From Modestobacter muralis (GTDB taxonomy: Bacteria; Actinomycetota; Actinomycetes; Mycobacteriales; Geodermatophilaceae): a stretch of DNA of 62,413 nt. Where the stretch lies: assembly GCF_010682105.1 (NCBI RefSeq), contig NZ_JAAGWH010000011.1:1-62413 (forward strand), given 5' to 3'. The notes under the pieces are model-generated. The model was given only the letters and a program-made list of their open reading frames with translations. It made no database searches and was not told the origin of the DNA. Shown here in pieces: positions 1 to 8,299 of the stretch (positions are counted from its first letter, which is position 1; each line of letters opens with the position of its first letter). The position numbers were made by a program, and so were the translations under genes.

Positions 1-1369
1 GGTCCCCCTGTCGTGGGAGCGAGTCCATCGAGCGCCGGAGGTAGCCGGCGCCGAAGTCCAGGAACGGTCGGGTGGGCATGTCCGCGTCGCGGGGCACGGG
101 CCGGACGCTGTCGTGCCCGTGGGCGTCCATGTGGGTGAGCAGCCGGGTGAAGTGCTCGCACAGCAGCCCGATCTTCAGCGTCCAGGAGCTGTTGGTGTAG
201 CCGATCGCGTAGGCGAAGTTGGGCACGCCGGACAGCATCATGCCCTTGAACGCGACCGTCTCCGGCAGCCGCACCTCGGCCCCGTCGACGGTGAGCCGGA
301 TGCCGCCGAAGGCCTGCACGTTGAGCCCCGTGGCCGTCACGATCACGTCGGCGGGCAACTCACGCCCGGACTCCAGCAGCACCCCGGTCTCGGTGAACGT
401 GGCGATCCGGTCGGTGACCACCTCCGCCGTCCCCGCCCGGATGGTGCGGAACAGGTCGCCGTTCGGGACGGCGCACAGCCGCTGGTCCCACGGGCCGTAG
501 GGCGGGTTGAAGTGCTCGTCGACCGGATAGCCCTCGGGCAGCTGCTTGGTGTTGACCCAGCGGATCAGCGCCCGCGCCCGCTCCGGGTGCCGCTGGCAGA
601 ACCGCCAGATGAACTGGCTCTTGGCGATGTTCTTGCGCCGGATCAGCGGGTGCGCCCGCTCCTCCCCGAGCAGCCGGCGCAGCCGGTTGGCCAGCGCGTC
701 CTCGGCGGGCACCGGCAGCACGTAGGTGGGCGTGCGCTGCAGCATCGTCACGTGCGCGGCGGTCTCCGCCAGCGCCGGCACCAGGGTCACCGCGGTGGCG
801 CCGCTGCCGATGACCACGACCCGCTTCCCGGCGGTGTCCAGGGCCTCGGGCCAGTGCTGGGGGTGCACGACCGGGCCGGTGAACCGCTCACGGCCGGGGA
901 GGTCGGGGGTGAAGCCCTGGTCGTAGCGGTAGTAGCCGCCGGCGCAGAACAGCCAGCCGCAGGTGAGCGTCGTCCGCTCGCCGGTGTCGGTGTGCAGCAC
1001 CTCGACGGTCCAGCGCGCCTGCTCCGACGACCACGAGGCGGCGACGACCTCCGAGTGGAAGCGCACGAGGGCGTCGATGCCGTTCTCCGCCGCCGTCTCC
1101 CGCAGGTAGGCCAGGATCCGGTCCGCGCCGGCGATCGACTGCTCGTCGCGCCAGGGCTTGAACGCGTAGCCGAACGTGTACAGGTCGGAGTCCGACCGGA
1201 CGCCGGGGTAGCGGAACAGGTCCCAGGTGCCGCCGGTGGCGCCGCGGGCCTCCAGCAGCGCGATGCTGCGCTGCGGGTGGTCGCGGCGGAGGTGGTACGC
1301 GGCGCCGATGCCGGACAGGCCGGCGCCGATGATCAGCACGTCGAGGTGCTCGACCGTGGTCGTGGTCAT
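1..1369 (-). CDS. Flavin-containing monooxygenase, Baeyer-Villiger type (3' end cut by window edge)
   Basis: NADPH- and FAD-dependent monooxygenase predicted to insert oxygen into ketones or oxygenate a soft nucleophile. The first Rossmann motif GAGLSG is at residues 15-20. The Baeyer-Villiger fingerprint FxGxxxHxxxW is met by FTGPVVHPQHW at 163-173. A second nucleotide-binding motif, GSGATA, is at 188-193. 456 residues are visible, and the family is usually about 490-550, so only the C-terminus is missing. The ATG is divergent from the PucR-type regulator on the other strand, which makes that regulator the obvious candidate controller. The substrate cannot be read from the sequence. The family assignment is firm. 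Confidence 0.9.
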   Translation of the reverse strand, partial: MTTTTVEHLDVLIIGAGLSGIGAAYHLRRDHPQRSIALLEARGATGGTWDLFRYPGVRSDSDLYTFGYAFKPWRDEQSIAGADRILAYLRETAAENGIDALVRFHSEVVAASWSSEQARWTVEVLHTDTGERTTLTCGWLFCAGGYYRYDQGFTPDLPGRERFTGPVVHPQHWPEALDTAGKRVVVIGSGATAVTLVPALAETAAHVTMLQRTPTYVLPVPAEDALANRLRRLLGEERAHPLIRRKNIAKSQFIWRFCQRHPERARALIRWVNTKQLPEGYPVDEHFNPPYGPWDQRLCAVPNGDLFRTIRAGTAEVVTDRIATFTETGVLLESGRELPADVIVTATGLNVQAFGGIRLTVDGAEVRLPETVAFKGMMLSGVPNFAYAIGYTNSSWTLKIGLLCEHFTRLLTHMDAHGHDSVRPVPRDADMPTRPFLDFGAGYLRRSMDSLPRQGD

Positions 1370-1460
1370 GATCGCTCCAGGTCGGGGGACGTCGGTACCG
1401 ATGATGCGTGACCGGCACCACGTCGTGCCGCCGCTTGATGCACCCCTGTCGGACGCCGCT

Positions 1461-1475
1461 GGTGCACGATGCACC
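1461..1475. promoter_or_regulatory. Inverted repeat in the divergent FMO/PucR promoter region
   Basis: GGTGCA-CGA-TGCACC is a perfect 6-bp inverted repeat that ends one base before the preferred GTG start of the regulator at 1477. CACGAT (1465-1470) inside it could serve as a -10 element for a leaderless transcript, in which case the repeat would be an autoregulatory operator. The repeat is seen; the function is inferred. Confidence 0.45.
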
Positions 1476-1476
1476 G

Positions 1477-2709
1477 GTGACCGAGGAGTGGCCCCTGCCC
1501 GCACCGGCCGTGCGTGAGCTGTTCCGCCGCGGCGCGGAGATCGCCCTGGACCCTCGCGCCGCCTGGGTGGCCGACCTGCACACCGCGGCGCTGAGCGGTG
1601 CGGGGATGCGCCCGGTCGCCGAGGACCCGGTGCTGGCCGAGGGGGCCCGGCGGGCGAACCTGGCCAACCTGCTGCACTGGGCCGCGGCCAACGTGCAGCG
1701 CCCCGGCGCGCGGGTGCCGGTGTACGTCGGCCCCGAGGTGCTCGACGGCGCCCGGGACCTGGTCCGCCGCGGGCTGGACCACATCGGCCTGGACGCCTAC
1801 CGCACCGCCCAGGCCGTCGCCTGGCGGCACTGGATGCAGATCTGCTTCACGCTGACCGCCGACACCGGGGAGCTGCGCGAGCTGCTCGACGTCTCGGCCC
1901 GCTCGATCACCACCTTCGTCGACGACACCGTCGCCGCGGTCACCCAGCAGATGGCGGCCGAGCGCAGCGAGCTCACCCGCGGCGCGCACGCCGAGCGGCG
2001 GGCGACGGTGTCGCTGCTGCTGGAGGGCGCGCCGCTGCCCCGGGCCCGCGCCGAGGGACAGCTGGGCTACGGGCTCACCGGCCCGCACACCGCCGTCATC
2101 GTGTGGAGCGGGTCGGGTGACACCGGCTCCGACCAGCTGGAGGCGGCGGCCGAGGCCACGATGCGGGCGGCCGGTGCGAGCCGGCGGCTGACCGTCGTCG
2201 CCGGTGCCGCCGCGCTGTGGGTGTGGCTGCCGGTCGACCGGGCGCCGGAGGTGGCCGCGGTGGCCGCCGGCCTGGCCGGCGCCCCCGACGTCCGAGTGGC
2301 GATCGGCCGGCCGGGCAGCGACGTGGACGGCTTCCGGCGCAGCCACCTCGACGCGGCCACCACCCAGCAGATGCTCGCCCGGCTCACCTCCCGGCAGCAG
2401 GTGGCCCGGTGGTCCGACGTCCAGCTCGTCGCGCTGCTCACCGGTGACCCCACCCGGGCCGAGGAGCTCCTCACCGCCACCCTCGGCGACCTGCTGCACG
2501 CCGACGCCGCCGTCCGGGACACGGTGCTCACGTACGTGCAGGAGCTGGGCAGCGTCTCCCGGACGGCGGCGCGGCTCTACAGCCACCGCAACACCGTGCT
2601 GCGCCGGCTGGCCCGCGCCGACGAGCTGCTGCCCCGACCGCTGGCGGAGGACGCCGTCGCGGTCGCGGCGGCGCTGGAGGTGCTGCGCTGGCGGGGGACC
2701 GGCAGCTGA
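1477..2709 (+). CDS. PucR-family transcriptional regulator
   Basis: About 410 residues. The C-terminal 60 residues carry the PucR-type helix-turn-helix (the segment reading TYVQELGSVSRTAARLYSHR, followed by NTVLRRL). Ahead of it is the GGDEF-like/CdaR middle region typical of the family, and the N-terminal half is a helical sensor region. Such regulators usually activate neighbouring catabolic genes, and the divergent monooxygenase is the likely target. Upstream in-frame starts exist at 1408 (GTG), 1438 (ATG) and 1462 (GTG). I prefer GTG 1477 because recognisable family sequence begins there and a -10-like CACGAT lies 6 nt upstream. The stop codon lies inside a hairpin shared with the convergent neighbour. 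Confidence 0.85.
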   Translation: MTEEWPLPAPAVRELFRRGAEIALDPRAAWVADLHTAALSGAGMRPVAEDPVLAEGARRANLANLLHWAAANVQRPGARVPVYVGPEVLDGARDLVRRGLDHIGLDAYRTAQAVAWRHWMQICFTLTADTGELRELLDVSARSITTFVDDTVAAVTQQMAAERSELTRGAHAERRATVSLLLEGAPLPRARAEGQLGYGLTGPHTAVIVWSGSGDTGSDQLEAAAEATMRAAGASRRLTVVAGAAALWVWLPVDRAPEVAAVAAGLAGAPDVRVAIGRPGSDVDGFRRSHLDAATTQQMLARLTSRQQVARWSDVQLVALLTGDPTRAEELLTATLGDLLHADAAVRDTVLTYVQELGSVSRTAARLYSHRNTVLRRLARADELLPRPLAEDAVAVAAALEVLRWRGTGS

Positions 2710-2744
2710 CCGGGGGCGGGGTCGGCTGCCGGTCCACCGGTCAG
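2706..2744. terminator. Hairpin enclosing both convergent stop codons
   Basis: CTGACCGG (2706-2713) pairs with CCGGTCAG (2737-2744). The TGA of the PucR gene and the TGA of the Gly-rich gene sit symmetrically in the two arms, with a GC-rich 23-nt loop. It is a plausible bidirectional terminator but lacks a U-tract, as is common in high-GC actinobacteria. Confidence 0.45.
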
Positions 2745-3388
2745 AGGCCGAACCCGCCCTGACCGCGCTGGCCGCCGCCCATCATCCGCTGGGCCGCCAT
2801 CGCGGCGATCCCGCCGAGGGCGGCCTTCATGACCGGGTTGCCCCCGGCTCCGCCACCGGCGCCACCGAGCAGCCCACCGAGGCCGCCGGCGCCACCACCA
2901 CCGGCACCGCCGAGCAGGCCACCCAGGCCGCCACCACCGCCGGCGCCGCCGAGCAGCCCACCCAGGCCACCGCCGGCCCCGCCACCGGCGCCGCCGAGCA
3001 GACCGCCGAGGCCACCGGCCCCGCCGCCGCCCATCAGCGACCCGAGCAGCCCCGGGTCCTGCTGGTGCACGTTCCGGGTCATCGCGGCCAGCGAGTCGGG
3101 GTCGGTGGACTGCCCGTCCCAGCCGGTGTCCAGGCCGCGGCCCCGGGCGACCTCGTGCAGCTGGCCGGCGAACTGGCCGCGCTCGTCGTCGGCCATGTTC
3201 CCGAACGCGTCCCGGGCCGAGGCCTGGTAGGTGTCCGGGTCGACCTCGCCGGCCACCTCGCCGTAGCGCTGGCCGACCTCGTCGTCGGAGATGCCGTCGT
3301 ACGGTGCGCCCTGCTGGTAGCGGTTCACGAAGTCGCCGTACTCCTGCTGGCGCGCGCCGCCGCCGATCAGGTCGTCGAGCAGTCCCAT
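2741..3388 (-). CDS. Hypothetical protein with Gly-rich repeat tail
   Basis: 215 residues. The first ~115 form a charged, probably helical region beginning MGLLDDLIGGGARQQEY. After that, several imperfect copies of a Gly-Leu-Gly-Gly-Leu-Leu-Gly-Gly-Ala-Gly-Gly unit occupy roughly residues 115-185. There is no signal peptide or clear TM segment. A GAAGGA ribosome site precedes the ATG. N-termini of this kind with Gly-rich tails are known as conserved hypotheticals in actinobacteria, and I know of no assigned function. The repeat unit is prone to slippage. The opposite strand yields a proline-rich open frame, which I regard as a shadow. Confidence 0.8.
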   Translation of the reverse strand: MGLLDDLIGGGARQQEYGDFVNRYQQGAPYDGISDDEVGQRYGEVAGEVDPDTYQASARDAFGNMADDERGQFAGQLHEVARGRGLDTGWDGQSTDPDSLAAMTRNVHQQDPGLLGSLMGGGGAGGLGGLLGGAGGGAGGGLGGLLGGAGGGGGLGGLLGGAGGGGAGGLGGLLGGAGGGAGGNPVMKAALGGIAAMAAQRMMGGGQRGQGGFGL

Positions 3389-3540
3389 GGCAGTCCTTCA
3401 GGTGTCGTCGGGTGTCCCGGCCGGGACAGTCCGCAGGTGCCTACCCGGCCCGTGCGCCGGGCAGTCGCGTCCTCAGCCCACCATCGACCCCGTTGACGAG
3501 CGGGCGACAGGGGCCACGGACCGGTCTGCACCCTCGCCGC

Positions 3541-3676
3541 CGACGGTGCACCAGGCACGGCGGGCCAGGCGCGAGACCCGCAGCCACCTCGTGCTGGTCA
3601 CCGAGGGTGCGGCCGTGCTGGGCGTGGTCACCGGCGTCCGACGTGCTGCACCAGCTCCTCGCGCAGCAGGTCTACC
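3541..3676 (+). pseudogene. Possible CBS-domain fragment (frameshifted remnant)
   Basis: Translation from about 3581 gives RSHLVLVTEGAAVLGVVTG. A one-base frame change then continues as SDVLHQLLAQQVYR. Joined together, these look like a CBS module of the HlyC/CorC or inosine-dehydrogenase type. No start, no domain partner and no stop-bounded gene surround it, and it runs directly into the next decayed fragment. The remainder of 3389-3676 holds nothing I recognise. Confidence is low because only about 35 residues are interpretable. Confidence 0.35.
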
Positions 3677-4018
3677 GACGAGGTGCGGCTGGTCGACGTC
3701 GTGGTCGACCGGACCGACCCGCGCACCTGGACGCTGACCGCCGGTCCGCTGCAGCCGCAGGCCACGGTCGGCCGCCGTCCGACGCTGGGCCGGCTGCTGC
3801 GCCTGGTCCCGGCGCCACTCGCCCGGCGCCCGGCGTGGGTCGGCCTGCTCGACACCCCGGCCCGGCTGCTCACGGGCCTGCGCACGAAGGGCCCCGCCGG
3901 CAACGGGCGCACCGCGAGTGGTACGGCGTGCAGGACCTGCACCGCCTCGCCACGGTCACCGCCAGCTGGGACGGCGAGCCGCTGGGCGCCGTCGCGTCGG
4001 TGCAGCCGCCGGTGGTCG
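3677..4018 (+). pseudogene. Truncated, frameshifted copy of the gene at 6237-6842
   Basis: Nucleotides 3677-4018 closely match about 6433-6772. Both encode LTAGPLQ, TVGRRP.LGRLLRLVPAPL and ARRPAWVGL, followed by PARLLTGLRT. At about 3910 this copy reads GCACCGCGAGTGG where the intact copy reads GCACCGAGTGG. The two extra bases shift the frame and destroy the WYGVQDLHRL segment. The N-terminal third and the C-terminal end are missing. It is a partial duplication in the same orientation as its parent. Similarity stops abruptly at the shared CAGCCGCCGGTG. Confidence 0.85.
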
Positions 4019-4095
4019 ACTGGTGGGCTTGGCTCTGTGGTCCAGGCGGGCGTGGCAGCGGAGCCAGAAAGGCCCCGCCGCCACGCATCGCCATG

Positions 4096-5745
4096 TCAGT
4101 AGGTGAAGGTAAAGGTGTTGGCGCTCGGATCGGCCTCACCGACACTGGACCTCTGCTCGATCAAGATGCCGCCGACGTAGACCTCGAGAGTCCACGTAGC
4201 GGGATCACCACCAGAGCAGATCCCGTACTCGTCGACCTCCACCGTGTACGCGCCTCTCGGAGCGCCAGAGGCCCAATACGCGTTCTCCACGCTCTGCCCG
4301 TTGACCGATGAACCACACACATCGTCATCACGGTCGAGGCTCCCACCCTCGGGTGAGGTCCTGTTGCCGTAGTACACGGTGAACCCGTTGGGATCCGTGA
4401 CATGGAGGTCCATGTCCACGTTCTCTTGAGGGGCGGACGTCCACTGCAAGGTGACGCGAATGTCGCCTTCGCCGACGATGAGGTCCGCTCCATCGCAATC
4501 CTGGTCGATACCGTCATTCACGACCTCTTGAGCGCCGGGGTGGATCCCCGCCGCCGTGTCATTGCAGTCTGTCGACGCGGGGTACCCGTCATCGTCGCTG
4601 TCCAGGTCCACCGGCGGTTCGGTTGCTGGTGGCGGGGTGGACGCACGGGCAAGGACCTTGTTGTAGTTGATGATCGAAGGATCGCCGATCGCCAGGTCGA
4701 ATGCTGGTACGACCAATTGGGCGCCTGCGCTGAATCCAGCGCTCAGCGTCCACCACGGCGAGGTCGAGATGTCCGCGTCGAAGCGCACATATCCGCGGAG
4801 ATCCAGTTGGGGTCCGGCCAAGCCGTAGACGAGGAGACTGAATTGGGGCGAGACTCCTGCCTCCGCATGTGCTGTGGCAGTGACGGTGGGAGGGGTGTAA
4901 GTGAAACCGCTTCTGAGGTTGGAGGTGGGACGAGTCCCCGCCCCCTTGGTGTACTGAATCCCTGCACTCGCAGTGATCTCTTGACGGGCCCCGGTGGTGA
5001 GGGCCGCCTTTACATCGCCCCGGGCGTCCAGGTAGAGCTGCAACTGGGGCACCAGGACGACGGGAACAGGGCCCACGTTGACCGTGATCGGATTGAAACG
5101 GACCGGCTGAGCGAGCAGAGGGGTGCTTGCGAGGTTGCATTGGGCCGCGCCTTCGATGGACGCTGACAGCTCTGCGGTCTGCTTGACGGTTCCTGTGAAA
5201 GATGCGGCCGTGGTTCCTCGTCCCAGCTTCCATGCCGCAGTGAAGCGGAAGGACGGCTCGATATCAATCGAGCCGCTGATCGTGGCGCTCGCCCCCGAAG
5301 AGCAGGAGACATTCTTTCGAATTGCCTGGCTCAGCGACTTTGCAGGTCTAGAGGCGTTGGCCTGCACGTCGGCCGTTGTGAGGGAGGCGCTGACGTCCAC
5401 TTGTCCCTCGGGCACCGCATCCGTCAGTCGAGCAGGGGCAGTGGTCAGTTCACTTCTGCCACCTCCGACCCCCCGAGTCGCTTTAACACGAACGAGTAGA
5501 CCGGTGGGCGTGGCGGAACCGACGCCGACGGCTACGAAGTCCCCGGGACGAACAGTTGGCGCACCAGCTCCGAGGACCACTGAGGGAGCGGAGCCGGAAC
5601 CGCTGACGGACTGCACCACGCTTGGCGGGATTACTCGAGTCGCTCCCGGGGCAGTCGAGGGGGGCGCGGCTAATGCGGCCGTGGATGTGAGCAGCACAGT
5701 CGCCAACCCGAGGGATGCCGCGATCGAGATGCGCTTGTAGCGCAT
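4096..5745 (-). CDS. Secreted protein with MopE-type Ca-binding motif and YfaP/DUF2135-like C-terminus
   Basis: 549 residues from an ATG preceded by GGAG. A longer in-frame start at 5802 would place 19 residues before the signal peptide and is less likely. Residues 1-27 form a Sec signal (MRYKRISIAASLGLA, then an ALA-A cleavage site). The middle ~350 residues are beta-rich and unrecognised. Around 383-422 is a MopE/thrombospondin-like Asp-rich motif (DSDDDGY...DCND...GIDQDCDG) of the kind that binds calcium. The last ~125 residues (LQWTSAP..VDMDLHVTDPNG) resemble the YfaP/DUF2135 beta-sandwich. GC is much lower than in its neighbours (37 of 60 in 5161-5220). It lies between the two copies of a duplicated segment, which suggests acquisition by transfer. 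Confidence 0.8.
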   Translation of the reverse strand: MRYKRISIAASLGLATVLLTSTAALAAPPSTAPGATRVIPPSVVQSVSGSGSAPSVVLGAGAPTVRPGDFVAVGVGSATPTGLLVRVKATRGVGGGRSELTTAPARLTDAVPEGQVDVSASLTTADVQANASRPAKSLSQAIRKNVSCSSGASATISGSIDIEPSFRFTAAWKLGRGTTAASFTGTVKQTAELSASIEGAAQCNLASTPLLAQPVRFNPITVNVGPVPVVLVPQLQLYLDARGDVKAALTTGARQEITASAGIQYTKGAGTRPTSNLRSGFTYTPPTVTATAHAEAGVSPQFSLLVYGLAGPQLDLRGYVRFDADISTSPWWTLSAGFSAGAQLVVPAFDLAIGDPSIINYNKVLARASTPPPATEPPVDLDSDDDGYPASTDCNDTAAGIHPGAQEVVNDGIDQDCDGADLIVGEGDIRVTLQWTSAPQENVDMDLHVTDPNGFTVYYGNRTSPEGGSLDRDDDVCGSSVNGQSVENAYWASGAPRGAYTVEVDEYGICSGGDPATWTLEVYVGGILIEQRSSVGEADPSANTFTFTY

Positions 5746-6236
5746 GGACGCTCCAAAGGCGAGATGGCACGCAGCCTCCCTGGACGGGCTGGCGGCGAGC
5801 AAGTGGAAATGAGCAGGCCCTCAGATGACCTGAACCTCGGAGGGCGACCCTGACGTGTTCTCGCAGGAACGTAAAGGAGGCTCACAGGAAAAACCAGAGT
5901 CTTGGCTCCCGTACGTCACACCCCTCCCGCGTGTCGCCCAACTCACCGCCGCAAGCGGGGATCGGGCGCGTTGCCGCGTCGCCGGCGTCCGCTGCTCGAT
6001 GGGCCAGGACGGCGACGACCCAGGCCCGGCGGAGCCAGTGGGCGAGCTCTCACTGACCCAGGGACAGCTGGCCGTCACCGATGAGGCCGGGCAGCTGCTG
6101 TCGTCCAATACGCAGTCCAGCGGGCCGGCAGCGCTGGGGTTCTCGCACTGCTGGGCTCCCTGGCCACCACGGCGGCGCCGCTGCTCGCCGGGGCAGCGAG
6201 CGGTTGAGCGGGCGCCGTCCGGGACACCGGGACCCG
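5746..6236. other. Long intergenic stretch without a convincing gene
   Basis: About 490 bases between the secreted-protein gene and the intact duplicated gene. The first ~190 bases have the same lower GC as the secreted-protein gene and contain an AAAGGAGG-like run near 5875 with no good frame after it. Around 6110-6207 one plus-strand frame reads as a hydrophobic Ala/Leu-rich tail (LALLGSLATTAAPLLAGAAS) ending in TGA, possibly the end of a lost membrane protein. I can support no complete gene here. Confidence 0.5.
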
Positions 6237-6842
6237 GTGACCACGCGGCTGCGCTTCGACGGCTGGATCCTCGGCACCGGGACCACGTCGGGCACCCGCG
6301 TGGTGCTCGGCCACTGGCCGCGCTCGCCGCTGGGGCCGTTCTCCGACGTGATGGTGCAGCGGCCCGACGGGCACCGGGTGCTGCTCGCGCCGACCGCCGA
6401 GGTGGCGGAGTTCGTCGGCGCCACCTACTCCTTCGACGAGGTGCGGCTGGTCGAGGTGGCCGTCGACCGGTCCGACCCGCGCGCCTGGACGCTGACCGCC
6501 GGTCCGTTGCAGCTGCGGGCCACGGTCGGCCGCCGTCCGGCGCTGGGCCGGCTGCTGCGCCTGGTCCCGGCGCCACTCGCCCGACGCCCGGCGTGGGTGG
6601 GGCTGATCGACGCCCCGGCCCGGCTGCTGACGGGCCTGCGCACGCGGGGCTCGGCCGGCAACGGGCGCACCGAGTGGTACGGCGTGCAGGACCTGCACCG
6701 CCTCGCCACGGTCACCGCCAGCTGGGACGGCGAGCCGCTGGGCGCCGTCGCGCCGGTGCAGCCGCCGGTGACCTTCGGCTTCGGGTCGGTGCCTCCGGAC
6801 CCCTCGGTCGTGCGGGTGACGACGACGGTGCAGGTGCCCTGA
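6237..6842 (+). CDS. Conserved hypothetical protein (intact member of a duplicated pair)
   Basis: 201 residues from GTG 6237 (VTTRLRFDGWILGTGTTSG). There is no signal peptide or TM helix. It is mostly short beta-prone stretches with LTAGPLQLRATVGRRPALGR near the middle and EWYGVQDLHRLATVTASWDG near the end. A second, broken copy of residues about 66-178 lies at 3677-4018. I do not recognise the family. The reading frame upstream of 6237 is open but has no coding character, which supports this start. Confidence 0.7.
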   Translation: MTTRLRFDGWILGTGTTSGTRVVLGHWPRSPLGPFSDVMVQRPDGHRVLLAPTAEVAEFVGATYSFDEVRLVEVAVDRSDPRAWTLTAGPLQLRATVGRRPALGRLLRLVPAPLARRPAWVGLIDAPARLLTGLRTRGSAGNGRTEWYGVQDLHRLATVTASWDGEPLGAVAPVQPPVTFGFGSVPPDPSVVRVTTTVQVP

Positions 6843-6872
6843 GCGGACACCTGCACCGGAGGTCGTGCGCAG

Positions 6873-6906
6873 CGCCGTCCGGCCCCGGGTGCGGGGCCGG
6901 ACGGCG
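6873..6906. terminator. Strong bidirectional terminator hairpin
   Basis: A perfect 14-bp stem (6873-6886 with 6893-6906, CGCCGTCCGGCCCC and its complement) closes a 6-nt loop. It lies between two convergent stop codons at 6842 and 6912, the expected place for a shared factor-independent terminator in GC-rich DNA. Confidence 0.8.
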
Positions 6907-6911
6907 CGGGG

Positions 6912-8129
6912 TCAGCGCGAGGCGAGCGTGCGGTCGACGTCCAGGTCCTCGTCCACCTGGATGACCACGTGCTCGTTGTCGTCGGGGACGCCGGCCGTGC
7001 GCCCGGCCGAGCCCGGGTAGTTGTTGTCGTTGCCGACGAGGACGTGGTGGTCGTCGAGCACGGCGATCTGCTCGATGGTCGTGAACGGGAAGGTGGCGAA
7101 CCCGCCCGTCGTGCCGGCCACGCCCTGCGGGTCGGGCATGGCCATCAGGTTCACCAGCAGCCGCTTGTCGGCGTACCCGTCGCGGTCGCGGTCGCGGGTG
7201 TCGATCAGGTACACGGCCTTGAGCTGCGAGGCCGGGCCCTGGGCGTTGTCGCGCTCCAGGATCAGGAAGCGGTCCCGGTCCAGGGCCACCATGTCGCCGA
7301 GGGCGTCGCCGGCCACCTCGAACCGCACCTTCGCCTTCAGGCCGGTGTACTTCCCGCTCCGGGTGTCGAAGGAGTAGATGCGGCGGGTGGCCGGGTCGTC
7401 ACCGGTCACCGCGCCCTCCAGCATCGGGAAGAGCGTGCGGCCGTCGGGGGAGAGGGCCATGCCCTCGAAGCCCTTGCTGCTGCCCAGCGTGGGCGCCGCG
7501 CCGTTCAGGTCCCACGCGTCGGGGGAGCGGACGCCGTCGGGCTGCACGGGGGCGGCGAGCACCTTCCCGGTCGCGTCGACGTGCACCAGGCTCGGGCCGA
7601 ACTCCTCACCGATCCAGAACGTGCCGTCGGGCATCCGCTGGAACGACTCGGGGTCCAGGTCGGCGCCGGTGAGCCGGCGGTCGCTGCGGACCGGGGTGAA
7701 GGGCAGCTCGCGGTCGGGGTCGGACAGGCTGAAGCCGCCCTCGAGCACCGTCGTCCGCTGCGTGGTCGTGTCGATGTGCAGGCGGACGGCGCGCAGCAGG
7801 AAGTCGGCGCTGTTGGCCTTGGTGCCGTAGCCGTTGTCCTCCAGCACCAGCCAGTCGTCGCCGTCCCGCAGCAGACCGGAGAAGCCCTGGACGGGCTGGG
7901 CGGCGAAGGGGGTGGTGACGCCGTTGGCGGGGCTGGCCAGCGCGCCGGAGGGGACCTGCTCGCCGAAGGTGGCCGAGGGCAGGACCGAGCGGCCGACGAG
8001 CTCGGCCTGCTGCGTGCCGTTGCCCTGCGGGACGGCGGACAGGCCGACGGCGAGGGCCGGGACGGCGACGGCGGTCAGCAGTCCGGCGGCGGTGAGGGTG
8101 AGAGCGGTACGGCGGGACGGACGGCGCAC
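6912..8129 (-). CDS. Secreted esterase-like / phytase-like beta-propeller protein
   Basis: 405 residues. The chosen GTG 8129 follows a GGAG site and begins an Arg-rich Sec or Tat-like signal peptide (VRRPSRRTALTLTAAGLL, cleavage near ALA at ~27). A longer open frame up to 8261 has no signal logic. The mature part carries the hallmark of the esterase-like activity of phytase family (PF13449): GADLDPESFQRMPDGTFWIG with EEFGPSLVH, then SKGFEGMALSPDGRTL and later Asp/Gly-rich blades. Such proteins are exported and may hydrolyse phosphate or carboxyl esters. The substrate is unknown. It is divergent from the alcohol dehydrogenase gene at 8300. Confidence 0.85.
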   Translation of the reverse strand: MRRPSRRTALTLTAAGLLTAVAVPALAVGLSAVPQGNGTQQAELVGRSVLPSATFGEQVPSGALASPANGVTTPFAAQPVQGFSGLLRDGDDWLVLEDNGYGTKANSADFLLRAVRLHIDTTTQRTTVLEGGFSLSDPDRELPFTPVRSDRRLTGADLDPESFQRMPDGTFWIGEEFGPSLVHVDATGKVLAAPVQPDGVRSPDAWDLNGAAPTLGSSKGFEGMALSPDGRTLFPMLEGAVTGDDPATRRIYSFDTRSGKYTGLKAKVRFEVAGDALGDMVALDRDRFLILERDNAQGPASQLKAVYLIDTRDRDRDGYADKRLLVNLMAMPDPQGVAGTTGGFATFPFTTIEQIAVLDDHHVLVGNDNNYPGSAGRTAGVPDDNEHVVIQVDEDLDVDRTLASR

Positions 8130-8299
8130 GGAGGCACTCCAGGGACGGGCGGTGGTGCGGACGTCGCTGACCGTGTCGCGGTGAGGCAGCCGCCACCCGG
8201 CGGCCCCGTGACGTCGCTGTGAGCACCCCGTGAACGGGGCGGGTGTGCGCCGGGCGAGCACGGGGCACTGCCGGGCTGACGACGTCCCCAGGAGGCACC

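Noticed and set aside
113-1411. Long plus-strand open frame opposite the FMO gene
   Set aside because: It mirrors the GC-rich third positions of the real minus-strand gene, has no family motif and no ribosome site.
2829-3230. Proline-rich plus-strand frame opposite the Gly-rich gene
   Set aside because: Complement of a Gly codon repeat; no start signal, and the minus frame has a ribosome site and a non-repetitive N-terminus.
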